From Dendrophyllia cribrosa (taxonomy: Eukaryota > Cnidaria > Anthozoa > Scleractinia > Dendrophylliidae): a stretch of 64,000 nucleotides of DNA. Numbering within the stretch: position 1 is the first letter of the stretch; each line of letters starts with the position of its first letter. Below, in pieces: positions 12,181-21,735 of this stretch. The notes beneath the pieces are model-generated. The model was not told the DNA's origin, made no database searches, and saw nothing but the letters and a program-made list of their open reading frames with translations. A program made the translations under genes and the position numbers. The stretch lies in contig JAJLRJ010000001.1 in assembly GCA_024195265.1 (NCBI GenBank), positions 1,624,910 through 1,688,909 on the forward strand, given 5' to 3'.

Positions 12181-12397
12181 TTGTCAATGAAATTGAATCG
12201 TAGTCGTTTTAATCATGAATGTCAATTTCTATTTGCTGCCTTATGTAAACAGGCTTATTTTCTTGTTATACAAAACTCACAATACAAATTACAAAAAGTT
12301 ACCGACGGGATATGGTTAAGGTATATCTCCAAAGAGTTTTTAGTAGCTTTGTCAAGTGTTTATAAGCAATTGAAAGGACTTTCTGAGCCGAATTAAG
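12181..12397 (+). other. candidate noncoding 5' exon of GPCR gene 2 (5' end unknown)
   Basis: Ends at donor TTAAG|GTAAGTTCAATTCA (12397/12398). It is visibly similar to 15130-15349 upstream of GPCR 3: both have a CAATTTC-n-TATTTGCT block, a GTAAAC block and then AAGGTAAGT(T/G)CAATTCA(T/C)TAT at the donor. Paired with the acceptor at 12735, the intron is 338 bp. The AUG-led frame inside shows no family resemblance, so the exon is taken as untranslated. The left boundary is arbitrary. Confidence 0.55.
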
Positions 12398-12725
12398 GTA
12401 AGTTCAATTCATTATATGTCGGAAAGACGGCAAGTTTTTTGACAATCGCTAGAATTGGCTTTATTGACGTTTAGTGATGTGATCGGAAATGTTAACAATT
12501 GATCATAAGCTTGCCAGCTCGCAAGACACAATTTTTTATGAATTTTTTTCTAATAAATGAATATACATATATCCTTCGGTCAAAGGTTTGTAATTTTCCC
12601 TTCGTTTCCATAAATATGAGCAATTTTGCTGCGGATAAAGACATTTATCCGAGTAAAAACGAAACAAAAAAGAAAATAGTTCTGACCTTCAGACATATGC
12701 AGGGTTTGATTTTCATGTTCTCTTC

Positions 12726-12735
12726 TAAGCCCCAG
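12726..12735 (+). promoter_or_regulatory. splice acceptor upstream of GPCR 2 coding region
   Basis: TCTAAGCCCCAG ends at 12735, preceded by a pyrimidine-rich stretch. Downstream leader contains CAAGCAAG as in GPCR 1 and GPCR 3. Confidence 0.55.
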
Positions 12736-12797
12736 TAATCGATTCCACTGACAAGCAAGCAAGGAAGCTTTCCACTCAGAGACTACAGAAACCCAAA

Positions 12798-13802
12798 ATG
12801 GAAAACTTCACATTAAATAAAACGACAGTCGATGGAGCCACGGGGGCTGGATTTCATAAACTAGGTACGTGGTACTGGATACTAGGAGGACTTATTTGTC
12901 TTATAACTTTGGCGGGAAACGGTCTGGTGATTTATCTAATAGTCGCATGCCAAAGGCTCCACAAAATATCAAACTGGTTCATTCTTTCGCTTTCATTTGC
13001 TGATCTTTCCGTTGGAGTTTTTCTGATTCCTGTATCAACATCGTGTGTTCTTTGGTCGACAAGTTGTAACTTCGCAGTTATGAATCTATGCTTTGATCTT
13101 TTGCTGTTCGTTTCCATTGGCAACATGTGTGCAATGACCGCTGACCGGTACCTCTATGTGGTGCAGCCGCTGACCTATTTCCAGAGAATGACCAACTCTC
13201 GCGTATATCGGTGGATAGTCGCGGCTTGGGTGATACCAATCGTATTTTCGATTATTCCGTTCTCGTGGATTTTCTTGGAAACGTTAGAAATGAGAAAAAG
13301 AGCGCAAATGATCTACGGAATAATCCAATTCATCAGCTTTAATATCCTACCTTGCCTCATAATGCTGCTTGTTTACGGACACATTTTTATCATTTCTCAG
13401 AAACACTCACGACAGATTCGAGCCTTAACCGTGAGGCAACGCGGAGCAGAACCAGATGTATTAAATCCACGACACATAAAACAGGAACCGTCTGCAACAC
13501 GAGCCTTTGGCCTGGTCTTGTTATTTTTCTTGTTATGTTGGTTATTATCCGCATATCGTCATATTTGTGGGTACCTTCACCTGCCATGTCACGTTTCCTA
13601 CGAAACAGTGGTCACATCTCGATTGCTCATGGTGCTCAACTCTGCCATTAATCCATTCATTTATGCTTTGTTAAAGAAGGATATTAAAATAGAAGTTAAT
13701 AACAGACTTCTATGCAGAAGGAAAATTGCAGATGAGAGTTACAGCAGTCGCAGACACGGAACCAGATCATTTATCCTGGCAGAAGAACAATCTGTAATGT
13801 GA
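12798..13802 (+). CDS. class A (rhodopsin-like) GPCR, tandem paralog 2
   Basis: A 334-residue receptor beginning MENFTLNKTT (two sequons) with a good start context (AAAATGG). Landmarks run in order: GN in TM1, SLSFADL in TM2, DRYLYVVQPL at the end of TM3, NILPC in TM5, CWLLSAYRH in TM6 and NSAINPFIYALL in TM7, then a basic cytoplasmic helix 8. It is clearly paralogous to the receptors at 3.5 and 16.8 kb along its whole length, with most differences in the termini, extracellular loop 2 and intracellular loop 3. It shares the loss of the TM6 proline and of a loop-2 cysteine. The coding region is intronless. AATAAA at 14036-14041 may be the polyadenylation signal. The ligand is unknown. Confidence 0.92.
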   Translation: MENFTLNKTTVDGATGAGFHKLGTWYWILGGLICLITLAGNGLVIYLIVACQRLHKISNWFILSLSFADLSVGVFLIPVSTSCVLWSTSCNFAVMNLCFDLLLFVSIGNMCAMTADRYLYVVQPLTYFQRMTNSRVYRWIVAAWVIPIVFSIIPFSWIFLETLEMRKRAQMIYGIIQFISFNILPCLIMLLVYGHIFIISQKHSRQIRALTVRQRGAEPDVLNPRHIKQEPSATRAFGLVLLFFLLCWLLSAYRHICGYLHLPCHVSYETVVTSRLLMVLNSAINPFIYALLKKDIKIEVNNRLLCRRKIADESYSSRRHGTRSFILAEEQSVM

Positions 13803-14110
13803 ACTTGAAACTGGCCTCATGATTGCAAGCGAGTCTTATCAGCAGCACAGAAAAGACCTTCCTGCGTCACATGACACAATGTCTAATACTGGTTAATACA
13901 TAACCATTCGCAACCTCTAGCTGACCTTTACTTCAATTTATATTAATCACGATTTAAGAACATCACCGGAAAGCTAGGACACGAGCGCAAAAAACATTCA
14001 TTAATCCTGTCACTCCCAAGGCAGCTTTTTTACTGAATAAATTATGTATAGGTAGGGGTCCAATTAGTAAGACATGCGATTTTGCACGCCTTACGATCTA
14101 AGGCAAGTGA

Positions 14111-14155
14111 AGATCCATTGGTGTAGTGGTAAATTTAGAATGCGTTCGATTCCCT
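14111..14155 (+). pseudogene. tRNA-like relic or SINE fragment
   Basis: TTGGTGTAGTGGTAAA resembles a polymerase III A box with D arm, and GCGTTCGATTCCC resembles a B box with T arm. The two are too close for an intact tRNA, and no acceptor stem or anticodon arm can be drawn, so this is a degraded fragment. Confidence 0.35.
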
Positions 14156-14379
14156 GAGTGTCATATTGAATTGCAGAATCAGAATCACAGATAACTAGTC
14201 TTGAGATATCATTGGTTAAAAGATAAATTTATACTTCAGTATATGTGACTCTTCCTAAAACACGAAATTGAAGCTAGAGGTTCTATAGGTTCTGTAATGA
14301 TGAGTAGTGTACTCTCATTCTGTCTCATTCTGGAGTCATGATAGACTACGAGTAGTTCCTTCCTTTTTCCTCAAGGATT

Positions 14380-14462
14380 GTAGAGCGAGCGAAACGCGAG
14401 CGCGCGTGAAAATCAGCGCACGCGAGAAAGGCGAGACGCGCGTCTCGCCTTTCTCGCGTGGG
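14380..14462. repeat. CG-rich palindromic repeat
   Basis: 14419-14460 is a perfect 42-bp palindrome (CACGCGAGAAAGGCGAGACG and complement with CG at the centre). It is preceded by GAGCGAGCGAAACGCGAGC, which would be one end of a larger inverted-repeat element whose right end is missing here. Confidence 0.6.
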
Positions 14463-15129
14463 GTGGTTTTTAATTTAATTTAATTTAGGTGTTCTTTTCT
14501 TCGTTATTGCTATTCAACACCTTGTACAAGGTGGTTCTATGAAGTTATTATCTTTCGAGTGTTTTTTGAAGGGTTAAACTATATCAGGTTTTATAAAATG
14601 CTTTTTGTTTTCAAAGTTTGACATTCAGAAAAACTCATGAAAATCTTAAGAGGTATTTCACGTACAACCTTGTATGTATTACTGAAAGTTCTTTTGCAGA
14701 GTCGGTATGGGTGCTGCACTCAGGATGGGCGGATTGATTTCTTTCACGTTTAGTTTTATTTCTTTGTTTGATGCAACATAAATTAGTGGCGAATTGAATA
14801 TGTTGCCGACTTTTGAGTCTTTAGATAGAATTTTATAGAGTGTTGACATTAAACAAAAGAATAAAAATCAGAATAATAAAATAATTAAAATAAATAAATT
14901 AGTTAATTAAAAATACTTTTGAGTCTGTGGATGAAATGCTAATTTTGAAGCTTGAGAAATTGCATGAAAATTGAAAGATGAAACAAATATCAAAACTGTG
15001 ATCGTTGCCGCCGCTTGGAGTGAAATTTAACAAGGTTCAAAAGGTTATCAATGGACTAGAGGATGCGAGGGCACAATTAAGCAAACTGATTAAAATCATG
15101 ACGCCAAACGTTTTCAAAATGAATAAAAT

Positions 15130-15349
15130 CGAACATTCAATATTATTGGTTTATCCGTGACTCAAACGTCGGTGGACGCCAATTTCCTATTTGCTACGTT
15201 AAGTAAACTGGTTCAGTCGTCTTTACCACACAAATTAGAAAAAGTCTAACACAGGAAATGGCTTAGTCATATTTACAAAGAGCTTACGCGAGTATCTCGG
15301 GCAGTTTTCTCACTGCTATAGAAGGATTTACTGAAGCGATTTACTAAAG
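15130..15349 (+). other. candidate noncoding 5' exon of GPCR gene 3 (5' end unknown)
   Basis: Similar to the exon upstream of GPCR 2 and ending at the same donor context, AAAG|GTAAGTGCAATTCA (15349/15350). With the acceptor at 16791 it gives an intron of 1442 bp. It contains stops in all frames, consistent with a 5' UTR exon. The left boundary is arbitrary. Confidence 0.55.
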
Positions 15350-16781
15350 GTAAGTGCAATTCACTATCGATGTCGATCATAACACAGCAATCATACCTTT
15401 GAATTTAAATGTACATAAGGATATTTAACATTCACAGATAACAAAAATTAAAGGCAGGGATGCTTCTCAACTTGCTATAATCGCAAAAGGGATTTTCTTT
15501 GCAGTGTTTTGAAACTTGAATCTAGTTTCATTTGGGTAACTTAAAATCTGACGAAACATGTTTTTCAAAAATCTTATAAATTGCAGTGTAATCATCTCCC
15601 CCAGGCTCGTAACGTGAATTACTGTGTAAGTTCCGCAATGGTCAAAATCTTAGGCTTTGTATGAGGAATTAAATAATGTTCAAAACTCGAAAAGTCTTTT
15701 TTTTTTCAATTGCTTATCTTGCTGTACTAGTTTGTGTTCTGTGCGGATACTGGGCAGATTTTATCTAAAGATTTGACATTTACGCTATGAATAATAATAA
15801 GAAGAATGGTGTATGTTTTTTTCATAAATCGTTGCAAAACAAGTTGAATTGCGATTTAGTTACAATGGATAAGAAGGTAAAAATATTGGAGTTTACAATT
15901 ATGAAAATTAAGGAGCTGGGCTGATGACATCCGGCACCCCCAAAAAAGATCTAAGAAAAATACCGACAACGTCAGAAATGTTGTATTTTATATATTCTGA
16001 AGCATCATGGAACAAAAACGCACCAGAAATCATGAATAAGCCCAGAAGCTACACAGATAATAGAGAGATACACCTTGAAGGTAAAGTAAATAATTTCTAC
16101 TAAAAACTCGTGCATATATTTTAGCTCCAAGACTCGACTGTATTTTCCATAAAAACCCGGATTATATTTCGACAACAATAACTTACACAAAAGCTCTTAT
16201 TGTGCACTTAGGGACCTGTGCTTTTTATCTTTTTGTTGGAATAAACAGCTGAATAAACTGAACGCTTTTTGGAGTTAAAGAAATCACTGAATGTAAACAT
16301 AAGTCAAGAACTTATTCCTTGTCTGCTTAATAGACAAAAATCTCCTTTTATTAGAAAACGCAAATGTTTTCTTTGTTATGAAGGAAGAAAACTAAGAAAT
16401 CCCCCACCCTTGTTGAGCCGACAGCTAAGAATTTTCAATATTGATTAATTTGCCTAGCTGAAAAAGAAAAATCATAATTCGAGAACTGAATCTCCCAGGG
16501 TCGAGTTTCAGTCCAGTGACTGAATTTGAGCCATTCTCTTATATTCAAGTCATTGAATATAAAAAACTGAATTTATTTTCAAAACAGACCTCTTTTACTT
16601 TTATGGAAAGACGAAATTATTAATAATCGGAGAGCAAATATTTTCTTTCAAAACGACGGAAGACTGAGAACTCCGTGAAGAAACTCCTCCTCTCCAGTGG
16701 GATATCATATTACACAAAAAGATAATTATTTTATCCTAGCATAAACGACAGCGCTATCTTATTTTACTGAATTTTCTTTCC

Positions 16782-16791
16782 TACGCCGTAG
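16782..16791 (+). promoter_or_regulatory. splice acceptor upstream of GPCR 3 coding region
   Basis: TTTTCTTTCCTACGCCGTAG, AG at 16790-16791, 45 bases before the ATG. The leader after it contains CAAGCAAG like the other two genes. Confidence 0.55.
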
Positions 16792-16836
16792 CAATCAAGA
16801 ATAGTTTCACAAGCAAGCTTACAACTGAATCTACAA

Positions 16837-17793
16837 ATGGAAAACTTCACATCCAATAAAACGGCACTGACGTCAGGATTCGCTGATGGAGTAGGCGCGT
16901 GGTACTGGGTACTAAGAGGACTGATTTGTTTGACGATTTTAGCGGGAAACGGTCCGGTAATTTACCTAATAGTCAAACGCCACAGACTTCACACAATTTC
17001 TAACTGGTTTATTCTCTCGCTTTCATTTGCTGATCTTTTCGTCGGCGTTTTTGTGATTCCCGTTTCTACATCTTGCGCTCTGTGGACAAATTGCAAGTTC
17101 GCGGTTATGAATCTTTTCTTTGATCTTTTGCTGTTCGTTTCCATTGGCAACATGTGCGCAATGACCGCTGACCGGTACCTCTCTGTGGTGCAGCCGCTGA
17201 CCTATTTCCAGAACATGACCAACTCGCGCGTTTTCAGGTGGATAGCCGCGGCTTGGCTGATACCAATCTTATTTTCAGTCATCCCATTCGCGTGGATTTC
17301 CTCGAAATCATTGGAGGAAAGAAAAAACGCAGAGATGGTCTATGGAACGATCCAAATAATAAGCTTTAACATCCTTCCCTGCATCATAATGCTGCTTATT
17401 TACGGGCACATCTTTGTTATTTCTCGTAGACACACTCGACAAATCCGGGCTCTAACCGTAGAACAAAACACAGGAAGTACAAGAGTGAGTTCACGACGAA
17501 TAAAACAAGAAAGGTCTGCGACAAGAGTCTTTGGGCTGGTGTTGTTACTTTTCGTGTTGTGTTGGTTGATATCTGCATATCGACATTTCTGTAAATATTT
17601 TAACCTGGCGTGTCCCATGTCTTTTGGAACAGTACTCGCATCTCGATTGCTAATGGTAGCCAACTCGGCCTTTAATCCATTTATCTACGCTTTACTAAAG
17701 GAGGACATTAAAAGAGAAGTGAAGAAGAGGCTTTGTAAAGGACGAACGCAAGTTGAGTCATTTGAGTCATCTTTTCAGAGTCGCAGTCTCTAA
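16837..17793 (+). CDS. class A (rhodopsin-like) GPCR, tandem paralog 3
   Basis: A 318-residue receptor, the shortest of the three because of a shorter N-terminus and tail. MENFTSNKT gives two sequons. GN is at residues 37-38, the TM2 Asp at 66, an Asp at 96 in TM3 that falls at position 3.33 by counting 16 back from DRY (112-114), and NPFIY at 280-284. TM6 reads CWLISAYRH, so the usual proline is Ile here. Third intracellular loop and tail are rich in Arg and Lys, as expected for G-protein contact. It is more similar to GPCR 1 in TM1 and helix 8 (RGL.....LAGNGPVIYLIV, KEDIKREVKK) than to GPCR 2. The coding region is intronless and on the same strand as its paralogs. Confidence 0.92.
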   Translation: MENFTSNKTALTSGFADGVGAWYWVLRGLICLTILAGNGPVIYLIVKRHRLHTISNWFILSLSFADLFVGVFVIPVSTSCALWTNCKFAVMNLFFDLLLFVSIGNMCAMTADRYLSVVQPLTYFQNMTNSRVFRWIAAAWLIPILFSVIPFAWISSKSLEERKNAEMVYGTIQIISFNILPCIIMLLIYGHIFVISRRHTRQIRALTVEQNTGSTRVSSRRIKQERSATRVFGLVLLLFVLCWLISAYRHFCKYFNLACPMSFGTVLASRLLMVANSAFNPFIYALLKEDIKREVKKRLCKGRTQVESFESSFQSRSL

Positions 17794-18420
17794 AAATTCG
17801 TTTTGAAAGATTATTTGATTTGTCAAATCGAAAGATAATCATTTCATAAGGATTCTCCTAAGACAGTCTCGATTTTTGTCATCTGAAATCACGCACTCAG
17901 TTCGCACTCGTACTTGTACTGTACTGACCGTGGGAGATCTGGGAACGAGATTAAGTTATCTGCGCATGCTTTGCATTAGACTTTCCCACAAGTCAAAAAT
18001 CTTTGTTGGTTAAGGGCGCAAACCGCAAGCGAACCAGAAAGAGGCGAGTAAAGCTAGCCGGGACTTCCCTCGCTTCTAAACCTCGGTGTAGCGCGGGGAA
18101 AGAGGGAGCACGAAACGCCTTGGGAATGATCCCACAACTCCACGCGCAGCGCGCTAGAATACTGAGGAGGGACGCCTGGGGACGAGTAAGTGTCGGGACA
18201 ACCAGACCGGAAATAAGAAAAGAAAGGCCTTTGAGAAAGTTTAGCTTTGCATTTAACTGGGTTTACAGAAAAGCAGGATTCCTTCCCGCTGTTATATTAG
18301 TTTTGATCCAACAAAATACAATCCCATCGAGCTCTGACTTGAGGTAAAAATATAATTAAATAAAGGGAAGAAAAACGCGCCTAATTGCCTGAAACCAACA
18401 AGCGAAGCCCCGCCCCTCTT
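17794..18420. other. intergenic, no gene seen
   Basis: Contains GC-richer repeat-like sequence (18003-18190, many AG and CG blocks) that reads as transposon-derived rather than coding. No feature with clear boundaries. Confidence 0.4.
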
Positions 18421-19420
18421 CAGACAGTCTTGCAGTTTGTCATTCTTTTGTTGGCGCGTTTGAAAAGAGTTTTCACGTGTACTATTTGCATGAACATTTA
18501 TAGCTGTGTTTTCCTGCATCTGTTTTTATCTGGCTCATATACTTGTGGTAATGGATTGCCAGCCAGACTAAAAATGGATTTTCAAAGTTCATAGTTCATA
18601 GTTAATTAAAGGTAATGTTTATGAAGCCTGACAAACATCTTTGTTATATGTTTGCACCGCGTGTTGGACCGTCCCTCAGTCAGACAGTCTTGCAGTTTGT
18701 GATTCTTTTGTTGTCGCGTTTGAAAAGAGTTTTCACGAGTACCATTTGCATGAACATGTATAATGGCTAGTGGTAATAGTTGCCAACACTCTTGCTGCCA
18801 GATCTAGAGACAATCTTGATTCATTTGATGTGATCCCCAAATGTGACCATTTAAATATAAGCTAGTCGATATTCTTTTCAAACCGAATGTTCATATAGTT
18901 CATAACGGTTTATTTGTAAACATCTTTGTTATAGGGATGATATCTGTTTACAAACATTCTTTTTGTTATTCAAATGTGCCAACCATTGGAACAAAAGAAC
19001 CCTTTGTTGTTTCGGCAGCCAATAAGGCTCTGGTTGGCACATTAATAACAATTGGTGACGTCATTGATATCTTCCTTATATGTTTGCACCGCGTGTTTGA
19101 CCTCTCAGTTCAAACAGTCTTAATTTGTGATTCTTTTGTTGGCGCGTTTGAAAAGAGTTTTCAAGTGTACTATTTGCATGGAAAGTTGTAGTTGTGTTTT
19201 CCTGAATCCGTTTTTATCTGGGTTCATATACTAGTGGTAATGGATTGCCAGCTAGGCTAACACATTCCCTGAAAGACACAAACGTAATCCTCGAATGTGA
19301 CCATTAATAAATATAAGCTACTCAATACTCCATTATGGTGAGCTGTTTGTTTCCAAATTGAATGTTCATAGTTTATAGTTCATAAAAGACAATGTTTATA
19401 AAGCCTGACAAACATTTGGT
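18421..19420. repeat. triplicated local segment
   Basis: Three related copies start with CARACAGTCTT at 18421, 18681 and 19111. Each runs through TTTGTTG.CGCGTTTGAAAAG, ATTTGCATG and TAGTGGTAATGGATTGCC-like blocks. The second and third are preceded by ATGTTTGCACCGCGTGTT. Spacing is unequal (260 and 430 bp), so these are diverged tandem duplicates with indels. None carries a convincing reading frame. Confidence 0.75.
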
Positions 19421-19429
19421 CCCTATTGC

Positions 19430-19570
19430 GATTAGTAACTCTGTATATATTATATTTTTAGGCTAAATGTTTCAATTTCTATATTTATTGTAACAGGACT
19501 CCATTGATAACAGTACCTTTTTGCACTGATGGGTTATCCCGACAAAATATATTCACACCGCGTGTTTTCG
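19430..19570. mobile_element. LINE-type 3' tail fragment, copy 1
   Basis: TTTTTAGGCTAAAT, TATTGTAACAGGACTCCATT and GCACTGATGGGTTATC occur in the same order at 54130-54240, where an (ATT)n tract follows. A shared 3' end with simple-repeat tail is typical of non-LTR retrotransposons, so both are probably truncated copies. The family is not identified. Confidence 0.5.
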
Positions 19571-20294
19571 CATATCCATAGCCTGCAGCATGCCTACGGG
19601 TAGTGGCTTATGAGAGCAATTTGCATTACTTTAATTACTTAGTCCTCTTCGTGTTAAACGCATAAGGCCACTTCAAGAAAAACTAAACCGGCATAAAGTC
19701 TAAGAAAAAGCCAGCGAGCTGTTCAGTATTCATTACGAAGTTTTGTGTTTTATCGGAAAATATTTCTTCAGAGGCCATCTTTGCGAAAAAAAACTCCATG
19801 AAAAGCGGGAAAACAACAACTCAAGTTCAATAAAATAGACGTCGGAAAAAGAGAGTAGAAGGAGGGCCGCATGTTATGTACATGTAAGCTTACGTTTAAG
19901 CTCGTATTAGTTTAAACAAGCCAGGAAAAAACACTAAACAAAGTTTGCAAATGGCGCCGGCCGCTCCGAAGCATTCGAAACTGAAGGCCCGTTTACACGA
20001 CAGAAAAAAATGGAACGGCTCGGAAAAATGTAGCTGAACGGCTCGGATAATTTCTTTCGTGTAAACGATACGTGCCCTACTTTACCCGAGCAGTTCTGAG
20101 ACCATAGGCGCCTATGGTCCCGTCGTGGAACGGCACGGATAAAGATTGGTTCCGTACCCGTCTCTTTAGTTCTTTGGTGCATCGTGTGAACACTCACGTA
20201 CCCGTACCATTTGTTTTTCTGAGCCGGCACTGTTTTGTCCCCAGCTGTTTACTTCTGTGCGCATGCGTATTTAGCTCGAAATGTCTTGCAATAG

Positions 20295-20453
20295 CTGGCG
20301 GAAAGAAATCAAGAAAAGGGACTGCAGAAGAATAAATCGAAAACAAAAGCAAAAGAAAAGGACTCCAATGTATGGGCCGATGAAGAAGTTGACGTTTTAT
20401 TAGATTTAGCGAAGAAACAATCCAAAGTTTTCATACAATTCGTCATCAGAGTG
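20295..20453 (+). pseudogene. Myb/SANT-like domain remnant in transposon
   Basis: An open stretch after a stop at 20292 encodes a basic run and then VWADEEVDVLLDLAKKQSKV, with the Trp, the acidic pair and Leu spacing seen in helix 1 of Myb/SANT-like domains. There is no in-frame ATG; an ATG at 20281 is in another frame. It may be the first coding exon of a decayed transposon protein, as ATCAGA|GTGAGT follows. Confidence 0.35.
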
Positions 20454-20770
20454 AGTATTGCATGCCAGATCGAACCAACTACTTGTTCGTTGCTGCTGCA
20501 AAATTGATCTTTTCCGCTGTTGAATGGCAGATTACGAATGTTAGAAGAATTAACATGAACTTTAATTTTCGTTTCCGACGTAATCTCTTTTCTAAGCTTG
20601 TCTTGGTTTTACGCTGCTTCAAGTGAAAAAGATCCACTCGATTTCCTTCTTAAAAGCAAACGCGACAGACACATGAATCAAATCTTGATCGCCAGTCGCC
20701 ATTTTCGCCACGAATGACAGTGGTCTACTAATTAACGCGGGCTCAACCATGTCCGGTCTCTGAAATTTAA

Positions 20771-20865
20771 AAAAATGAAAACGAGAATGCAAGGGACCGT
20801 GAACGAAAATGCGTATACCAGCAGTATTTTCGTTCACGGTCCCTTGCATTCTCGTTTTCATTTTT
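20771..20865. repeat. perfect 40-bp inverted repeat (foldback)
   Basis: 20771-20810 and 20826-20865 are exact complements around a 15-base loop. Stem key blocks are ACGAGAATGCAAGGGACCGT and complement. It lies inside the 1.75-kb element, and overlapping frames on both strands simply reflect the palindrome. Confidence 0.9.
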
Positions 20866-21317
20866 ATCTTTGGACCGTAGATTTTGGCAGATCCGTTATG
20901 CTGGGTTATTTTTTTCACATGGTTTGGCCATGTTCTCTCTGGCAGATACAGGTGGGCAGATAGTTTTGCTATCGCCGCCTAGGTCTACGCAACAGTGGCA
21001 TGATATTTTCAAATGTTTTGTTCATTGTGTATGGCATGAGCTGTGCACGCGGACAGACATATGATCTGGAGTATCCGGAGTTTATAACCAAGTGCACATT
21101 AGTAAAGTGCTAACTCAGTCAGGTTAGTTACTCGAACTTGTCAGTTGCTACACTTTGCTGATGAGCCGCAATAACGGCGAAATAGCTATCCACAGTTGCA
21201 TTATATTTAAACTTTCGGTTTGGTCTCTATCATACCATTGTTGCGTTACTTTTTCTACGCAGTTGTCAGCCCTTGCTTCTTATGGTATCCTCTTTTATTG
21301 TAGCCGTTCCATAATAT

Positions 21318-21662
21318 TAAATAAATAAAAAATAAATTTATGCATTTGTATAGCGCAAATTCTATATACATATTCAAATGCGCTTCACAATCAATCAGAC
21401 CCACCCACCCATGAACAAGCGACACTGAGGGTGGTCACAGCCAGGGTTTGTTACGTCCTCAGTGGTTCTTTTACGTCCCCATGGGAGACGGGACCGCCAT
21501 TTCTACGCGGTCATCCGGAGCCACGTGAATTCTTACCATTTGCCGATGTCATAGCAAAGGCAGCACCTTCATCCTCAGTTATTTTAAGACCCTATGTGTT
21601 GGTCCGGCCGGGATTCGAACCCGAAACCTCCCGCTCTATAAACTGAGCTAACCAGGAGGTCG
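21318..21662 (-). mobile_element. tRNA-derived SINE, copy 1
   Basis: Read on the minus strand, the element starts with a tRNA-like head: CCTCCTGGTTAGCTCAGT (A box) and GGGTTCGAATCCCGGCCGG (B box and T arm). The body contains CTTAAAATAACTGAGGATG, and an AT-rich tail ends near 21318. The same head and body recur at 52294-52491. It has the structure of a polymerase III driven SINE; it is not a tRNA gene because the anticodon arm is incomplete. Confidence 0.75.
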
Positions 21663-21735
21663 AAAATTCATGGAACAGGTACTTCTTTTTGTCAAAGCCG
21701 TTCCTTTTTTTCTGTCGTGTGAACGCGCCTTGAAA

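Larger units (their letters stand above)
13803..15129. other. 3' flank of GPCR 2 and intergenic DNA
   Basis: Besides the polyadenylation signal, a tRNA-like relic (14111-14155) and a palindromic repeat (14419-14460), the stretch is AT-rich with no credible gene. Confidence 0.5.
19984..21735. mobile_element. 1.75-kb DNA transposon with 35-bp inverted ends
   Basis: The left end AAGGCCCGTTTACACGACAG and the right end, read as its complement AAGGCGCGTTCACACGACAG, continue to match through A-runs and GGAACGGCT for about 35 bp. Between 20343 and 20460 a frame reads NVWADEEVDVLLDLAKKQ, resembling the Myb/SANT-like domain that accompanies PIF/Harbinger transposases, and ends at a GTGAGT donor-like site. 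No transposase is visible, and a foldback and a SINE are inserted, so the copy is non-autonomous. The superfamily is a guess. Confidence 0.55.

Noticed and set aside
21600..21662. tRNA gene on the minus strand
   Set aside because: Good A and B boxes, but the anticodon arm and acceptor stem are incomplete and the body repeats at 52.3 kb, so it is a SINE head.
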